From Isoetes taiwanensis (Eukaryota > Streptophyta > Lycopodiopsida > Isoetales > Isoetaceae), in NCBI GenBank assembly GCA_021234155.1, contig JAJEKV010000074.1, positions 2,058,203 to 2,122,202 of the forward strand: 64,000 nucleotides of DNA, read 5' to 3'. The notes beneath the pieces were generated by a model that saw only the letters and a program-made list of their open reading frames with translations, ran no database searches and was not told where the DNA came from. A program made the translations under genes and the position numbers. Each line of letters begins with the position of its first letter. Within the stretch, counting starts at the first letter, position 1. Shown in pieces: positions 10,505 to 21,875 of the stretch.

Positions 10505-13500
10505 GTTGGCGTATTTGATGCTACAAATAGCACAAAGGAACGGCGGAAAATGATACTTAAGATGGCTGAAGGCAAATGCAAGGCATGAGCCGTGTTCCCA
10601 TGACTCTGCACTTTCAATGTTGCTGTTTTATTAAAGATTGTTATATCATCTGCACAAAGAGAAAAGTACCTGATTTTAAAACATTAACTTATATTCTGCA
10701 GGTGATATTCTTGGAAACTATTTGCAGAGATCGAGCCGTTATTGAGAAGAACATACGCTTGAAAATACAACAAAGCCCTGATTATGCAGATCAGTAAGAC
10801 TTTAGTATGCCTGTGTTGAACTCTAGTGAATTCAAATGTGCAAAGCATGGCCTTGCAAATCTTAATTATGTTGTCTATTTTCTTCACAACTGAGGAGAGG
10901 AGTAACCAAAGAGAAGGAACTATCTCAAAGCATTCAGTGGAAAAGTGGTCTAATGATGTCATCTGGAATGTATAGCAGAACAAATGTGGCTCACCTTTAA
11001 GGATGAGAATAGGGCTGGCATCATCTTCCTCTTTTCATGGGCCCTGTAATTTCCAACTGTGATCTCCAACTGTTTGGTCTCTTACATTACCAAAGTGGGC
11101 GGGGGAATTTGATCCACCTGCTAGGCAATAAGGCCCATGCAATTAATTTCATACCAAAGGAAAAAGTTACAGATAAATCTTTATATCTTCGATTGTAAGT
11201 CCCATAATGTTTCTCATTAAAGCTCAACAAATTCTTCATTAGCGTCTGATGTAAGATGTAATAAAAGATGATTAATGAATCTGCACTTTAAGAACTCTTT
11301 CAATGTTATAATCTTCAGGGATACTGTTCACTCTGCAGATGTCTGGCTTTTTATTTTAATTTTATTCTTTTAAATTTTGTATCAGAGTCAAAGGATTCGT
11401 TGCATTCGAAATTTGTAAGATGTTTGTACAGGTTGGTTTGTGGACTTGATAAATGTTGATTTCAGCTCTTTATACAGGACAGATTATGAACTTGCACTTG
11501 CTGATTTTAAAACACGGCTTGATAATTATGAAAAGGTAGGCTTGCCAAAACTATATTATAACTACTCTAAAAATGATGATGGTATAAGATAGTCGCTAGG
11601 ATTTTTCTGTTTCATGTAATTTCAAGTATATTACTGAGGACAAGGTACTCATGCATGAACTCCCTTGTTCTAATTTATGTTTGAGTCAGTATGTTGCGAA
11701 CAAACTGTGAATTGTACTCCGCTGTAACTTAGTAATCTAGTGTGTCTACTATCTATTGCATGTGTAGAAGCATAGTGATAAATTTCAGACCACTCTTGAA
11801 TTTAGGTTATTTAAAATTTAGATAAGGAGCTTAACCAATGTTTCTTTTCATTAGGTCTATGAGCCTGTTGATGAGGGTTCCTATATCAAGATGATTGACA
11901 TGGTTAGTGGGCAGGGAGGGCAAATCCAGGTATGAGGATGTTATCAGATTTCATCTAGGATGAGAGTCATGCCATTGTATTCATGCCACTATGATGTGCT
12001 CTTCAGGTGAACAACATGAGTGGATATTTACCTGGGCGAATAGTATTTTTCCTGGTAATTAATTATTGACCATGAACACAGATTGACTTTCATCGCAATG
12101 CACATTCTCGTGGTTTGAGTGGAAAATAATTTGTGAATTCCCAGCAAGTGTTTTTGTGCATGAATTTCCGTTTGCATGACGAATGGAACCTATGGATGTA
12201 AAGTACATGCATTAGTTTTTTAAGCACTTAGATCAGTTACATGGGAAAAGGTATGCTAAAGCTTGCAAAATGACGGGAAAGGTTGGTAACCCCTCAGGGA
12301 CTTATTATTAAGATTAGATTAATAATGACAGCCTTATCACGACATTGCCAATGTTAGGAAAGGTGCAATGCATTGTAGCTTGTAAAATGCAGATTATAGG
12401 ATCTCTGGACCTGTTAGTGTTGATGTGCAGAAAGATCTGACATGATTGCAATGCCTGGTTTCCATTGATCTTGGGGATAGATTTGTGTTGTGGAAATGCA
12501 ACATATGATGGGTAAATCTATCCAAGGGATGTCTGTTTTTCCTACAAAATATAAGGAACAAATGAGCTACAGTGGTGGGCTACAGTACCATAATCTTTGA
12601 TTGCTGTTTTCGTTTTTTTTTAATTCTATCGTACCATTGCTTATGCCACTAATGTTGTTGACAAGGTCAACGCTCACATAACACCTCGGCCCATTTTACT
12701 GACCCGGCATGGAGAAAGCATGTATAACCTGACTGGCCAGATAGGTGGAGATCCAGCTTTAAGGTATGTACATGCGGTGTAATGATAGTTATTCCTTTTA
12801 ACTATGTTTTGATCTCACTCAATTTAACTATATTTAACTATGTTTTGATGTAAGTTTCCTTGTAGTTTCACTTGCCCACAAACACTACATGAACTTTAGC
12901 TCTTCATTTAACCATTCTATGCACTTTCTTTTGGATTGTTCCTTGTTACCATCGTGTACAAATTCTTGATGCCATTCTAACGCCTTTTTACCTTTAGAAA
13001 AAAGAAAGAAATAAGTTTTCAGCATGGCATCTCTTGTCCTTGATCTGTCATATGTGTTACAGTGAAGCAGGACAGCAATATGCTAAGAAGCTTGCTGAAT
13101 TTGTCAATGAGAGGCTGAAGTTGGAGCAGACAGCATCTGTAAGTGCTTAAAATTTATTAGTTTGCTTATAATGCATTACAATAATGGAAACGATGAGAAT
13201 ACGACCAAAACAAAAACTTACTGGGATGCCCTACAATGCCCGAGATTCACACCACGAATGCTTCGACACAAAGAAGTCATAACATACTGTTTAATTGCCT
13301 TAACTTGCTTATTGTGTATGTTTCAGATATGGACAAGCACTCTACAGCGGACCAAGCTGACAGCACATCATATTGTTGGATTTCCAAAGGTAATACTAAC
13401 TTATCATGCTTTGTGCCATGAATGACTTGGAAAGGAGTATCAAACAGAGGCAAAAATGGGTGCTGTCCAGCACAGTTAGCTTCAGATCATGCCCAATGTA

Positions 13501-16500
13501 AGAACTCATTGATTAGAAGTCCCCTTCAATCAGTATACGAACGGCATAACTTACAAATTGTTGACCCAAGGGATGAATGAGGACCAAGAATCCAAGCTCA
13601 CTTGCAAGATCAAAGAGTGTGGTTATACTGTGAGAGATTACAAGGAAACAAGAGCTTTCAGGACAAATGCACAGAAAATATTGGCTTAAGATACGAACAA
13701 GTGTTCAATTCGCATGTTAGTTAGAATGTATAACGTGATATATGTTGGACGTTGTATCCCATGGAACATTTTGTATTAGCCCATGGGCATCTTACTTTTG
13801 ATTTTTTGCCACTCAACATGACTATGTGGCAGATATATATGTACCATCTTGTGAGTTAACGTATTACAGAAGTTTCTTGCTCCTCCTTTGTTGCTTGTTG
13901 TGTCTCCTCCTCTCTCCATTGTCTTTTAGTTTAAGATCACCTTCTTCACCCCACATTTGGTATCAGAGCCGGTGTTGCCATCCTTGGGTGCTTCATTCTG
14001 TGCAGGAGAGGAAGTATTTTGAGAAGGTTTTTCTGCCTTGTGGAAAACAGAGCAGATTTTAACCCTAACTTGTGCCCTAACTTGTGTTTGAGCCTAGAGA
14101 GAAGCATCCCTCTGTCACAGTCACAGGAAGTTGCATGCAGTGTTAACCAAACTAAAAGCAGCCCTTGAGTATAAAAATCTGAAAGATTTATTGCAGCAGG
14201 TTGCATATTGCCTTGCATATTGAAGATGGAGCAGGAGTTTGCAGATTTGGGGTTTTGATTAGAAGAGGTTTGTGTTTTCACAATGGACAGCCTGGAAAAG
14301 GTGTTCATGAGCGAGAAGTTCTTGCTTAAAGGCAAGAACTACTTCATTTGGAAGGAGAAGATGACTTTAGCACTTGATCTTGCTGGAGTTTGGGATGTAG
14401 TAGCTGGTGAAGACCAAAATGAAGATGACAAATGGGAGGAGTTGAACAAAAAGGCCCTGCTGCTCATCAAACTTGCAGTGGATAATTCCATGCAAAGCAC
14501 ATATTTGGAGTAAAAAGTGCTAGTGAAGCTTGGCGCAAATTTCAACAAATCTATGAGACCGAGAATCATACAAGGAAGCAGTTGTTAAGGAATCAGCTTA
14601 ACAGTCTAAAGTTAAGGGAATGTAATGATGTGAGTGACCTCATTGCGAAGATAGAAATTGCTGCACAATTGGCTTCTATCGGAGTTGAAGTTGAAGAGGA
14701 CGAGCTCCTAAATGCCATATATCAGGGAGCACCTGAATATGAGCACTTTCTTGATGCTTTTCAAGCAGGGGAGAATGAGCCTAACTTTTCACAAATCTTT
14801 TCACAAATCTTGGAACAAATGGAGGAGGTTAATTTCAGCCAATCAAGAAGAAATTTCAGCCAATCAAGAAGTAGGGGGAGTAGGGGTCGAGGAAATTGGA
14901 GAAATTTTCAACACCAAGAGGCCAGTACTGCCAAAACTGATTCTCAATCTCATCAGCCTCAACGAGGAGAACCTCAATGAGGAAGAGGCCATGAAAGAGG
15001 CCATACAAATAGAGGTAGAGGGAGAGGTGAACACAAATAGAGGTAGAGGGAGAGGTGAACGTTGGAGTTCATACTCCAACAAAAATATCAAATTTCGTTG
15101 TTGTGATGAAATTGGCCATGTGGTGAATGATTGCCCTCTATAAAAGAGTATATTGAAGATAAACTTAAAAAGGAGTCCCATTACCTTGAAGAAGGGTAGC
15201 CATCAAGCTAGGGAGAACAAACCTCTACAAATGCACAAGATTTTGCAATGTTTGTACATTAGGTTGATCGTGTAAGATACAAGTCTGACAGGTGTGTTGC
15301 TTGTTTGGATAGTGGTTGCTCGACTCTGCTCGACTCATGTAACAGACGAATCCCTTTTCTCAAAACTCACAAAGTATAATGGAGATAAAATCCTTTTAGG
15401 GGATGATTCCTCATTAGCAATAGAAGGGGATGGAAATGTAAGAGTGAATGGAGAAGGAGACGTTATTGTGACATTTCAAAATGTGAAACTTGTACCGGCG
15501 TTAAAGAAGAATCTGCTTTCTGTTGCTTGCACGTACGGGTTTCAATATTTTTTTCGATGAAGATGAAGCAATAATTTTTCAGCCAAGTGAAGAATTCATG
15601 AAGATGATAAAAAATACGAAGGTATTTGCTCATGCAAGAAGAGAAGGCAACTTATATAAAATGGAGATTATCCCTGCCCAAAATCAGGCCAATATAGTAG
15701 CAAGTAGCAGCAGCCAATCAGAGATTTGGCATAAAAGGTATGGCCATATCAGTTATGGAAGTTTGCATACGCTGTCCCAGCAAGGAAGCGTGCATGGTCT
15801 ACCTCAAATCCATGATGACAAGCAGGTCTGTGAGCCTTGTGTTCTTGAAAACAGCATAGGGCTCTTTTTCCTCAGGAATGTAAATTTAGAGCGCAAAAAC
15901 CATTGGAATTGGTGCATGCTGATCTATGTGGCTATATGCCAACAAAATCCATTGGTGGTTCACTATATTTTTTCTTGTTGGTGGATGATTACTCAAGAAG
16001 CATGTGGGTTTATTTTCTGAAAACAAAATCAGAAACTTTATATCGTTTTAAAGTCTTCAAGACACAAGTGGAATCTGAAACAGGACAGAAAATACTCACC
16101 TTAAGGACTGATAATGGAGGAGAATTTTTGTCCACAAAATTATTTTGCGAAGACAATGGCATAAAAAGACAACTGACAATGCCTCGCTCTCCACAACAAA
16201 ACGGAGTAGTAGAAAGTCACAATAGGACAATTTGTGAAATGGCGAATTGTCTAATGGCTCAATGGAAGGTGCCACATCGTTTTTGGGCTGAAGCAGTACT
16301 CACTGCAGTGTATTTGCTGAATAGTGCAGTGTATTTGCTGAATAGAGCAGGGACGAGAATTTTAGATGGAAAGACTTCACGATGTTTATTACAAAAGAAA
16401 GCCAGATGTGAATCATTTGCGTGTATTTGGATGTAAAGCTTACGCACATGTTTTTAGGGAAGATGGCAGGAAGAAGTTTGATGACAAAGCAAGAGCATGT

Positions 16501-19500
16501 ACAATGGTTGGCTATAGTTTGAGGGCTAGGCTTACAGATTATGGGATCCTGCTAAGCAGAAATAATGCCTCGGCGTGATGTGACATTTAATGAGAGAACA
16601 CTGCAGGTCTACTTTCAACCACAGATCAGCAAGAGCAAAGAGAGGAGGAAATATTCGAATTTCCACTTAGATGGCGGCAAGGCGAAGCATTAGATCAAAA
16701 CAGGCCTGTTACACCTCAAACGTCAACCAAGAATTTGGCCCAATAAAGTGCTTACCTATGAAAGAAGAGCTGGTAAAGTAGCAAAAGAAGACATTGGTGA
16801 AAAACCAACAGCAAAGTCTGATGCAACTCAGCTGAATGCAAAATCAGCCCCTACTACTCATGTGGCACCTTGGGCGCAAGGGCCATTTATAAGAAGTCAA
16901 GGCAATATTGAGTCCGAAACAAATGTAGCAGCTCATCAATGCAATTTTGCCAATATTTATGAACCCATTTTGTTTGAAGATGCTAGACATTCTAAGGAAT
17001 GGAAGGACGCAATGGATGAGGAGTATAAATCCATACTAGTCAACAATACATGGGAATGGGTGCCAAGACCAAAGGGTAGAAATGTCATTGGATGTAAATG
17101 GGTCTATAAGCTAAAGTATAATGCAGATGAGACTGTTCAAAGGCACGAAGCCAGGCTGGAGGCAAAAGGTTTTGCTCAAAGAGAAGGGGAAGATTACTTA
17201 GACACTTATGCTCCGGTAGCCAAAATGGAAACATAGCCATATCACTTGCAGCTCAATTTGGATGGAAGTTGTATCAACTTGATGTGAAAAGTGCCTTCTT
17301 GAATGGAGAGCTCAAGGAGTTGGTCTATTTGGAGCAACCACCCGGATACAAGCACGAAGGTAACGATTTTGTTTGCAATTGGACAAAGCATTATATGGGC
17401 TGAAACAGTCATCTAGAGCTTGGTATTCCAAGCTTGATAGTTACTTGTTGAGCAAAAACTTTGTAAGGAGCAGTGCGGATTCTAGTCTCTATATTAAGTA
17501 TGATGGTGATGACATTACTTTGATTGTAGTATATGTAGATGATTGCTTCAACATGAGTTAAAACAATTTGTAGAGTTTTTTGACATGACAAATCTTTGAG
17601 AGTTACACTACTTCTTGGGCATTGAAGTGCAAAAGACTCCCAATGGAATCTTTGTTTGTCAGAAACAGTATGCAGCAGATTTACTAAGGAAATTGCATAT
17701 GGAGACTGCTAAACCAGCTTCTATGCCAATGGAGGTTGGCATTAAACTTTCTGCTCATGAAAAAGGTGCAAAATTATGTGATGCAACACTCTACAGGGCA
17801 TTAGTAGGAAGCTTGAACTATCTCACTGTGGTCAGACCTGATATATCATTTTCTGTAGAAGTATTGAGTAGATACTGCGGTTCAGAAGATCAAATTGCAG
17901 ATATTTTCACGGAGCCATTAGGAAAAACCAAGTTTGAAGCTTTCAGGTTTGCCCTTGGCATGAGGAAAGAGGAGTCTGGAATATCACATTAAGGGGGAGT
18001 GTTAGAATAGTATAATGTGATATATGTTGGACATGTTAAGTCATAAAGTGTAACTTAACGTTGTACCCCATGGGACATTTTATATTAGCCCATGGGCCCC
18101 TTACTTTAAACTTTTTCTCTATTTGCCACCCAACATGAGGAAGCGGCACATATATATGTACCATCTTGTGAGTTAGGGTAATACACAAGTTTCTTGCTCC
18201 TCCTTTGTTGCTTGTTGCATCTCGTCCTCTCTCCATTGTGTTTTGCTGTTCAGATCACCTCCTTCACTCAACAAAAAACACGTTGAAATCGAGATGAGGA
18301 TTTTTCTTTTTTTTAATGCTGATCCAATGCATAGAAGTTGAGACTTTAAAAGTTCACGCTAGGCACCATGGGTACATGCTTCTCTAAATTTTTAATGCTA
18401 GTACTTCCATAGAAGTTTGTCTGGATTGCAGGCCTCTTATCTTTGTCCGCTCTTTGATTGTTTCTTCGTGGCATCACTAACTTCAAGCATGAGCCGAGAA
18501 GATATTTGGAAAAAAGTGCTGTTTTCTAGAAATGCTTCCATCTGTAGCATGCAGATCCCATACGCTTCATCCTATTACTTTTTCTTCTCATTTGGCTTTG
18601 TGACTGAGGGCCATTTTTATAATATGAAGGTACAATGGCGTGCTCTGGATGAAATCAATGCAGGCATTTGTGATGGCATGACTTATGAGGAGATAAAAGA
18701 AAATATGCCGGAGGATTATGAGTAAGATTATTTCTGCCTTTGATTTGTTTTTGTCCAATTCATGCTCTCAAATAGCATGAGTTTAGCTGTAAACAACTAT
18801 GAGAGGGCGGTTTCTACTTTGTGTGTTGCTCTAAAGTTATAGAATGTGTTTATAAATAAGAAAACTAACTGCCAAACAAGGACAGCTCCAGATTTTGCCC
18901 CATTGCCCTTTCCTAGGTTGGAACCATCTTAAGTTTTTCTGTAGTCCTTATCATGTGTAGAAACTGAGAGAATCACTGGGAATGCAAATCAAGATGAAAA
19001 AATACAAAGGGAACTAGAAAGTAGGTACAATAGCCTATGTCTACAGAAACATCTTATAATGAAGTTTGAAAGTGATCCATTTTAGCATATGATGATGTAT
19101 CACACAGTCATTCATCTGTAACACAAAGGTTAGTGTCAGTCTCACATAGCCGCCTTCTCACGTTCTTTCAGATTAATACCATGATAGAGCGAAGAATTAT
19201 CACTATGTATGATGAACTGAAATGAGAAGCAAGAAAACAGGAGAGGCTGGTGCCCAGGAACTTGAATGAAAAGCCAATGCGAATAATAATATTAGCCACT
19301 CATTTATCATACAAAGGTTTTTTTCAGTTTTGGCTTCAAGCATTAATATTAGCAATCTATTTGAACAGTGCCAGGAAGCTCGATAAATTGAGATACCGCT
19401 ATCCACGAGGTGAATCGTATCTTGATGTCATACAAAGGTGAGTGCATGAAGTTTTTATAATGTTTATACTCACCATCATGCCTAATCTTTTGCTGTTTCA

Positions 19501-20381
19501 GACTGGAGCCAGTAATTATAGAACTTGAGAGGCAACGTGCTCCTGTAGTTGTGATTGCTCATCAAGTAAACTTGATTGCTCTAATAATTTTATGTGCAAT
19601 ATTTGCTAATTTTTTTAATGCAATATGCTTGTTTGCCATTCAGGCTGTGCTTCGTTCATTATATGCTTATTTTGCTGACAAACCTTTGAAGGAAATCCCA
19701 CACATTGAGGTATTTGATTTTGTGGATCTATCCTGCTCTTTATTAGCTGGATAGCTCAAGAATCTGATGTCTGTCATTGGGTCTGTGGTTTGGAGTTACA
19801 TGTCCAATCTTATTATGCCTTGAGTCATAGATGAGAGTTTATTGGATGATAATTAATTAGATACACAATCTTGCATGGGACATTTATTGTCCCTTATCTG
19901 TTTTGCTGGCATGACCTTGCAAATCTTGGAATTCAACTTAGAGTAATCTACGGCGCTTCATTATTTATGTTAAGGACTCAATTGGTGACGTACATATTTG
20001 CCTGCTTCATTTTTGCCATGAAAAAGAAAGATATGGCAGAAATAAGAGTGGTGAGATGTAATGACAACACTTGGATAGATCAAGTTATCATTTGTCCAAT
20101 AACATTCTTTCTGTTGGTGGGTGGTTGATTATTTTTGGAGATTGTGCTTGTGAAGCTTTAATGTGTTAATCAAGTTGGCATATAGATTATTTTATTACAT
20201 AGCATCTGTTTATAAGCAACAGACCATGCTTATTAAATTGTATGTAGTTGGGGTGGAGCAGTTTCTTTATTAATTGGTCTTTTCTTACCAGGTTCCCTTG
20301 CATACTGTTATAGAGATTCAAATGGGCGTTACTGGCGTGCAAGAAAAGAGATATAAGCTTATGGAGAAAGTGAATGACTAG
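10505..20381 (+). CDS. F2KP: F2KP 3' exons: end of kinase domain and complete fructose-2,6-bisphosphatase domain
   Basis: Thirteen exons join in frame to 322 codons plus stop: 10505-10582, 10702-10793, 11478-11535, 11855-11929, 12007-12054, 12666-12763, 13063-13138, 13327-13389, 18630-18721, 19369-19437, 19502-19565, 19644-19709, 20292-20381. The order matches plant 6-phosphofructo-2-kinase/fructose-2,6-bisphosphatase, the cytosolic enzyme that makes and removes fructose-2,6-bisphosphate and so steers sucrose synthesis. Visible motifs are VFDATNST and QQSPDY of the kinase, then the phosphatase histidine motif LTRHGES, the acid residue in [32 protein letters not shown], and the second histidine in [15 protein letters not shown]. 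It ends [10 protein letters not shown]. All splice sites are GT-AG except the first donor, which reads GC. The intron 13390-18629 holds a copia element. No start codon of its own is evident, because upstream exons are broken. Confidence 0.85.
13715..13955 (+). repeat. 5' LTR of the 13.7-kb copia element
   Basis: Aligns with 18000-18273 through CCCATGG, TATATATGTACCATCTTGTGA and the pyrimidine-rich CTTGCTCCTCCTTTGTTGC. A short internal deletion after GTTGGAC distinguishes it from the 3' copy. Many single-base differences show an old insertion. Confidence 0.85.
14283..15143 (+). pseudogene. copia gag region, frameshifted
   Basis: The frame starts [20 protein letters not shown], typical of copia gag ([14 protein letters not shown]). 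It stops at about 14513 and resumes from 14582 with LNSLKL and [14 protein letters not shown]. The C-terminal zinc knuckle in yet another frame reads [16 protein letters not shown], with one Cys displaced. Two in-frame tandem duplications (21 bp at 14831-14872, 28 bp at 15005-15060) enlarge the Ser/Arg/Gly-rich tail. Confidence 0.75.
15280..16580 (+). pseudogene. copia protease and integrase region, frameshifted
   Basis: Protease active-site motif LDSGCS lies near 15302, followed by a local duplication that shifts the frame. Integrase shows the HHCC zinc domain (WHKRYGHIS ... CEPCVLEN) and the catalytic core with D in ADLCGYM, D in TDNGGEF and E in [11 protein letters not shown] 21-bp in-frame duplication at 16305-16346 repeats AVYLLN. 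Several shifts and a stop prevent a full polyprotein. Confidence 0.8.
16740..17992 (+). pseudogene. copia reverse transcriptase with truncated RNase H
   Basis: Reverse-transcriptase motifs are present in pieces: [48 protein letters not shown] and the catalytic VVYVDD near 17530. A stop follows ME at 17234 and the frame moves. At about 17875 the text jumps from VLSRY directly to the polyprotein C-terminus ([12 protein letters not shown]). The RNase H catalytic region normally between them is therefore missing. Confidence 0.8.
18000..18273 (+). repeat. 3' LTR of the 13.7-kb copia element
   Basis: Starts TGTTAGAATAG right after the polypurine tract and ends ACTCAACA. It is the longer LTR copy. 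Confidence 0.85.
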
Positions 20382-20700
20382 GGCTGTAACATCATCGATG
20401 TTATTTGCTTGGATTGCTGACTGTTGTTTTGAACTAATCCAGAGCATGCTTTTCCTGCAAGATAGCATTATTATATGATCATTTAAGAATCCTTTGTAAG
20501 TTTGCCACCAAAGAAAAGAAAGACATTTCTATCAACGAAAAGGAGAGATCTTACTACATGCATGTTTTTGCTGCAAGATAGCATTATTATATGATCAATT
20601 AAGAATCCTTTGTAAGTTTGTCACCAAAGAAAAGAAAGAGAGTTTTATCAAAGAAAATGAGAGATTTGACTAACGAGAGATTTGACTACATGCATGTTGG
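20382..20700. repeat. F2KP 3' flank with a duplicated segment of about 115 bases
   Basis: A stretch beginning GCAAGATAGCATTATTATATG at about 20455 recurs at about 20571. Both copies continue through AAGAATCCTTTGTAAGTTTG and a purine-rich tail, with small differences. The second copy has its own internal duplication of GAGAGATTTGACTA. It lies just after the F2KP stop codon, so it may be part of the 3' UTR. Confidence 0.6.
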
Positions 20701-20889
20701 ATCCCAGAGACTTGAATCCCTCTTATGCGATAGCTAGCCAACTCTTAGCCCCCAGTTTTTCAGTACCATCAATCCCTGCAAATAAATGCACAATCCATAT
20801 CATTTCTCGAGCTGCTATGCATAAAGCTTTGAATCCAGCCTCTTGGTACTAGAACTAATTATGGACTGCTTTTTAGAATGTCATGTGAC

Positions 20890-21875
20890 AGCATTATCAG
20901 GAAACATATCTCCATCCAACATCACTAGTGGACATATCTCCATCAGAGAAGATATGGAGAGAAGAATTAATTGAACTGTAATAAAGAGCATCTATGGAAG
21001 TACCCTTGAGGTAATGAAGAACTCTTTTAGCTGCTTGCCAATGAGGTTGTTTGGGATGTTGCATAAATCGAGTGGGAACACCTACATCATAGGCCAAATA
21101 TGGACGTGTAATAATAATATATAATAAGGCTCCAACTAAATGGCAAATAGAGAGTACAATCTGCATCCACTTGAGTGGGTTCAAGAATTAAAATCTAAAC
21201 CTTATTCATAAGGTATGAGAACTGGTCTACAGTCTGTGGTATGAAACTTATGAAGTAGGAATGTATTTTGGTTGAGTAGTTGATAAGGATTGTTACTATA
21301 TCCTGCAAATTCAACAAACTTAGTAGACAAGATATATGTCCGAAGTAAGTTCACAGATACTGGACCATCTGGCAAGTTCACCACCCAACGGGGCTCAGGC
21401 TTGACAGCACAAGCAAACAAACATTCTCTGGGACTACCCAATCCTGAGAGTCTGACTGAACAACTATTTAATACTCTCTAGTTACCTCTTAGCTTAGATT
21501 TCTGGGAGGATTTTGGAAATACTAGGAAGCGGTTTCCATTATGAGCAAAGAGGTAAGGGAAAGACCAATAGTTTAGTGAGCCATTATGAATTCTGGCTTT
21601 TGCTTCATAGCTTTCCGCTCACAGGTTCTCCAAGTGCATCTCATACCAAGCTAGAATTATACCTCCTAGAGTTATAGTTAGACAGTGAACATAAGACTGA
21701 ATATGAATAGCATGAAGACGAGTATGCAAGGATAGCATGAGATAGACGATATAGTATGCAAGGATAGCATGAGATAGACAATATAGCTAGTCTAGTAGTG
21801 AACTCGATGTGTAACAATAAAGCATGACTATAAAGTATGACTATGGCTTTATAGGAGAGCCAAAGATTGAGAGCA
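20890..21875 (-). mobile_element. copia fragment, minus strand: reverse transcriptase/RNase H end plus LTR
   Basis: The minus strand reads VGALLYIIITRPYLAYDVG, then HPKQPHWQAAKRVLHYLKG and SDGDMSTSDVGW. This is the segment between reverse transcriptase and RNase H of copia proteins. At 21690-21870 the minus strand resembles the LTR of the 8.4-kb element (TGGCTCT, AGTTCACTA, TCTATCTCATGCTATCC), so both belong to one family. A 32-bp tandem duplication (21721-21784) sits in this LTR. The interior is deleted, and the LTR edge abuts the forward-oriented element at about 21870. Confidence 0.6.

Larger units (their letters stand above)
13715..18273 (+). mobile_element. Ty1-copia retrotransposon, two LTRs, degenerate, in an F2KP intron
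   Basis: LTRs at 13715-13955 and 18000-18273 begin TGTTAG and end CA. The 5' copy lacks about 27 bases that the 3' copy keeps. A primer-binding site for initiator tRNA-Met (TGGTATCAGAGCCGGT) starts at 13958, and a polypurine tract (AAGGGGGAG) ends at 17999. Coding order is gag, zinc knuckle (first Cys lost, GHVVNDCP kept), protease (LDSGCS), integrase, reverse transcriptase, remnant of RNase H, which is the copia order. Frames are broken many times. The insertion is co-oriented with the host gene. No matching 5-base target duplication is seen at the edges. Confidence 0.9.
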
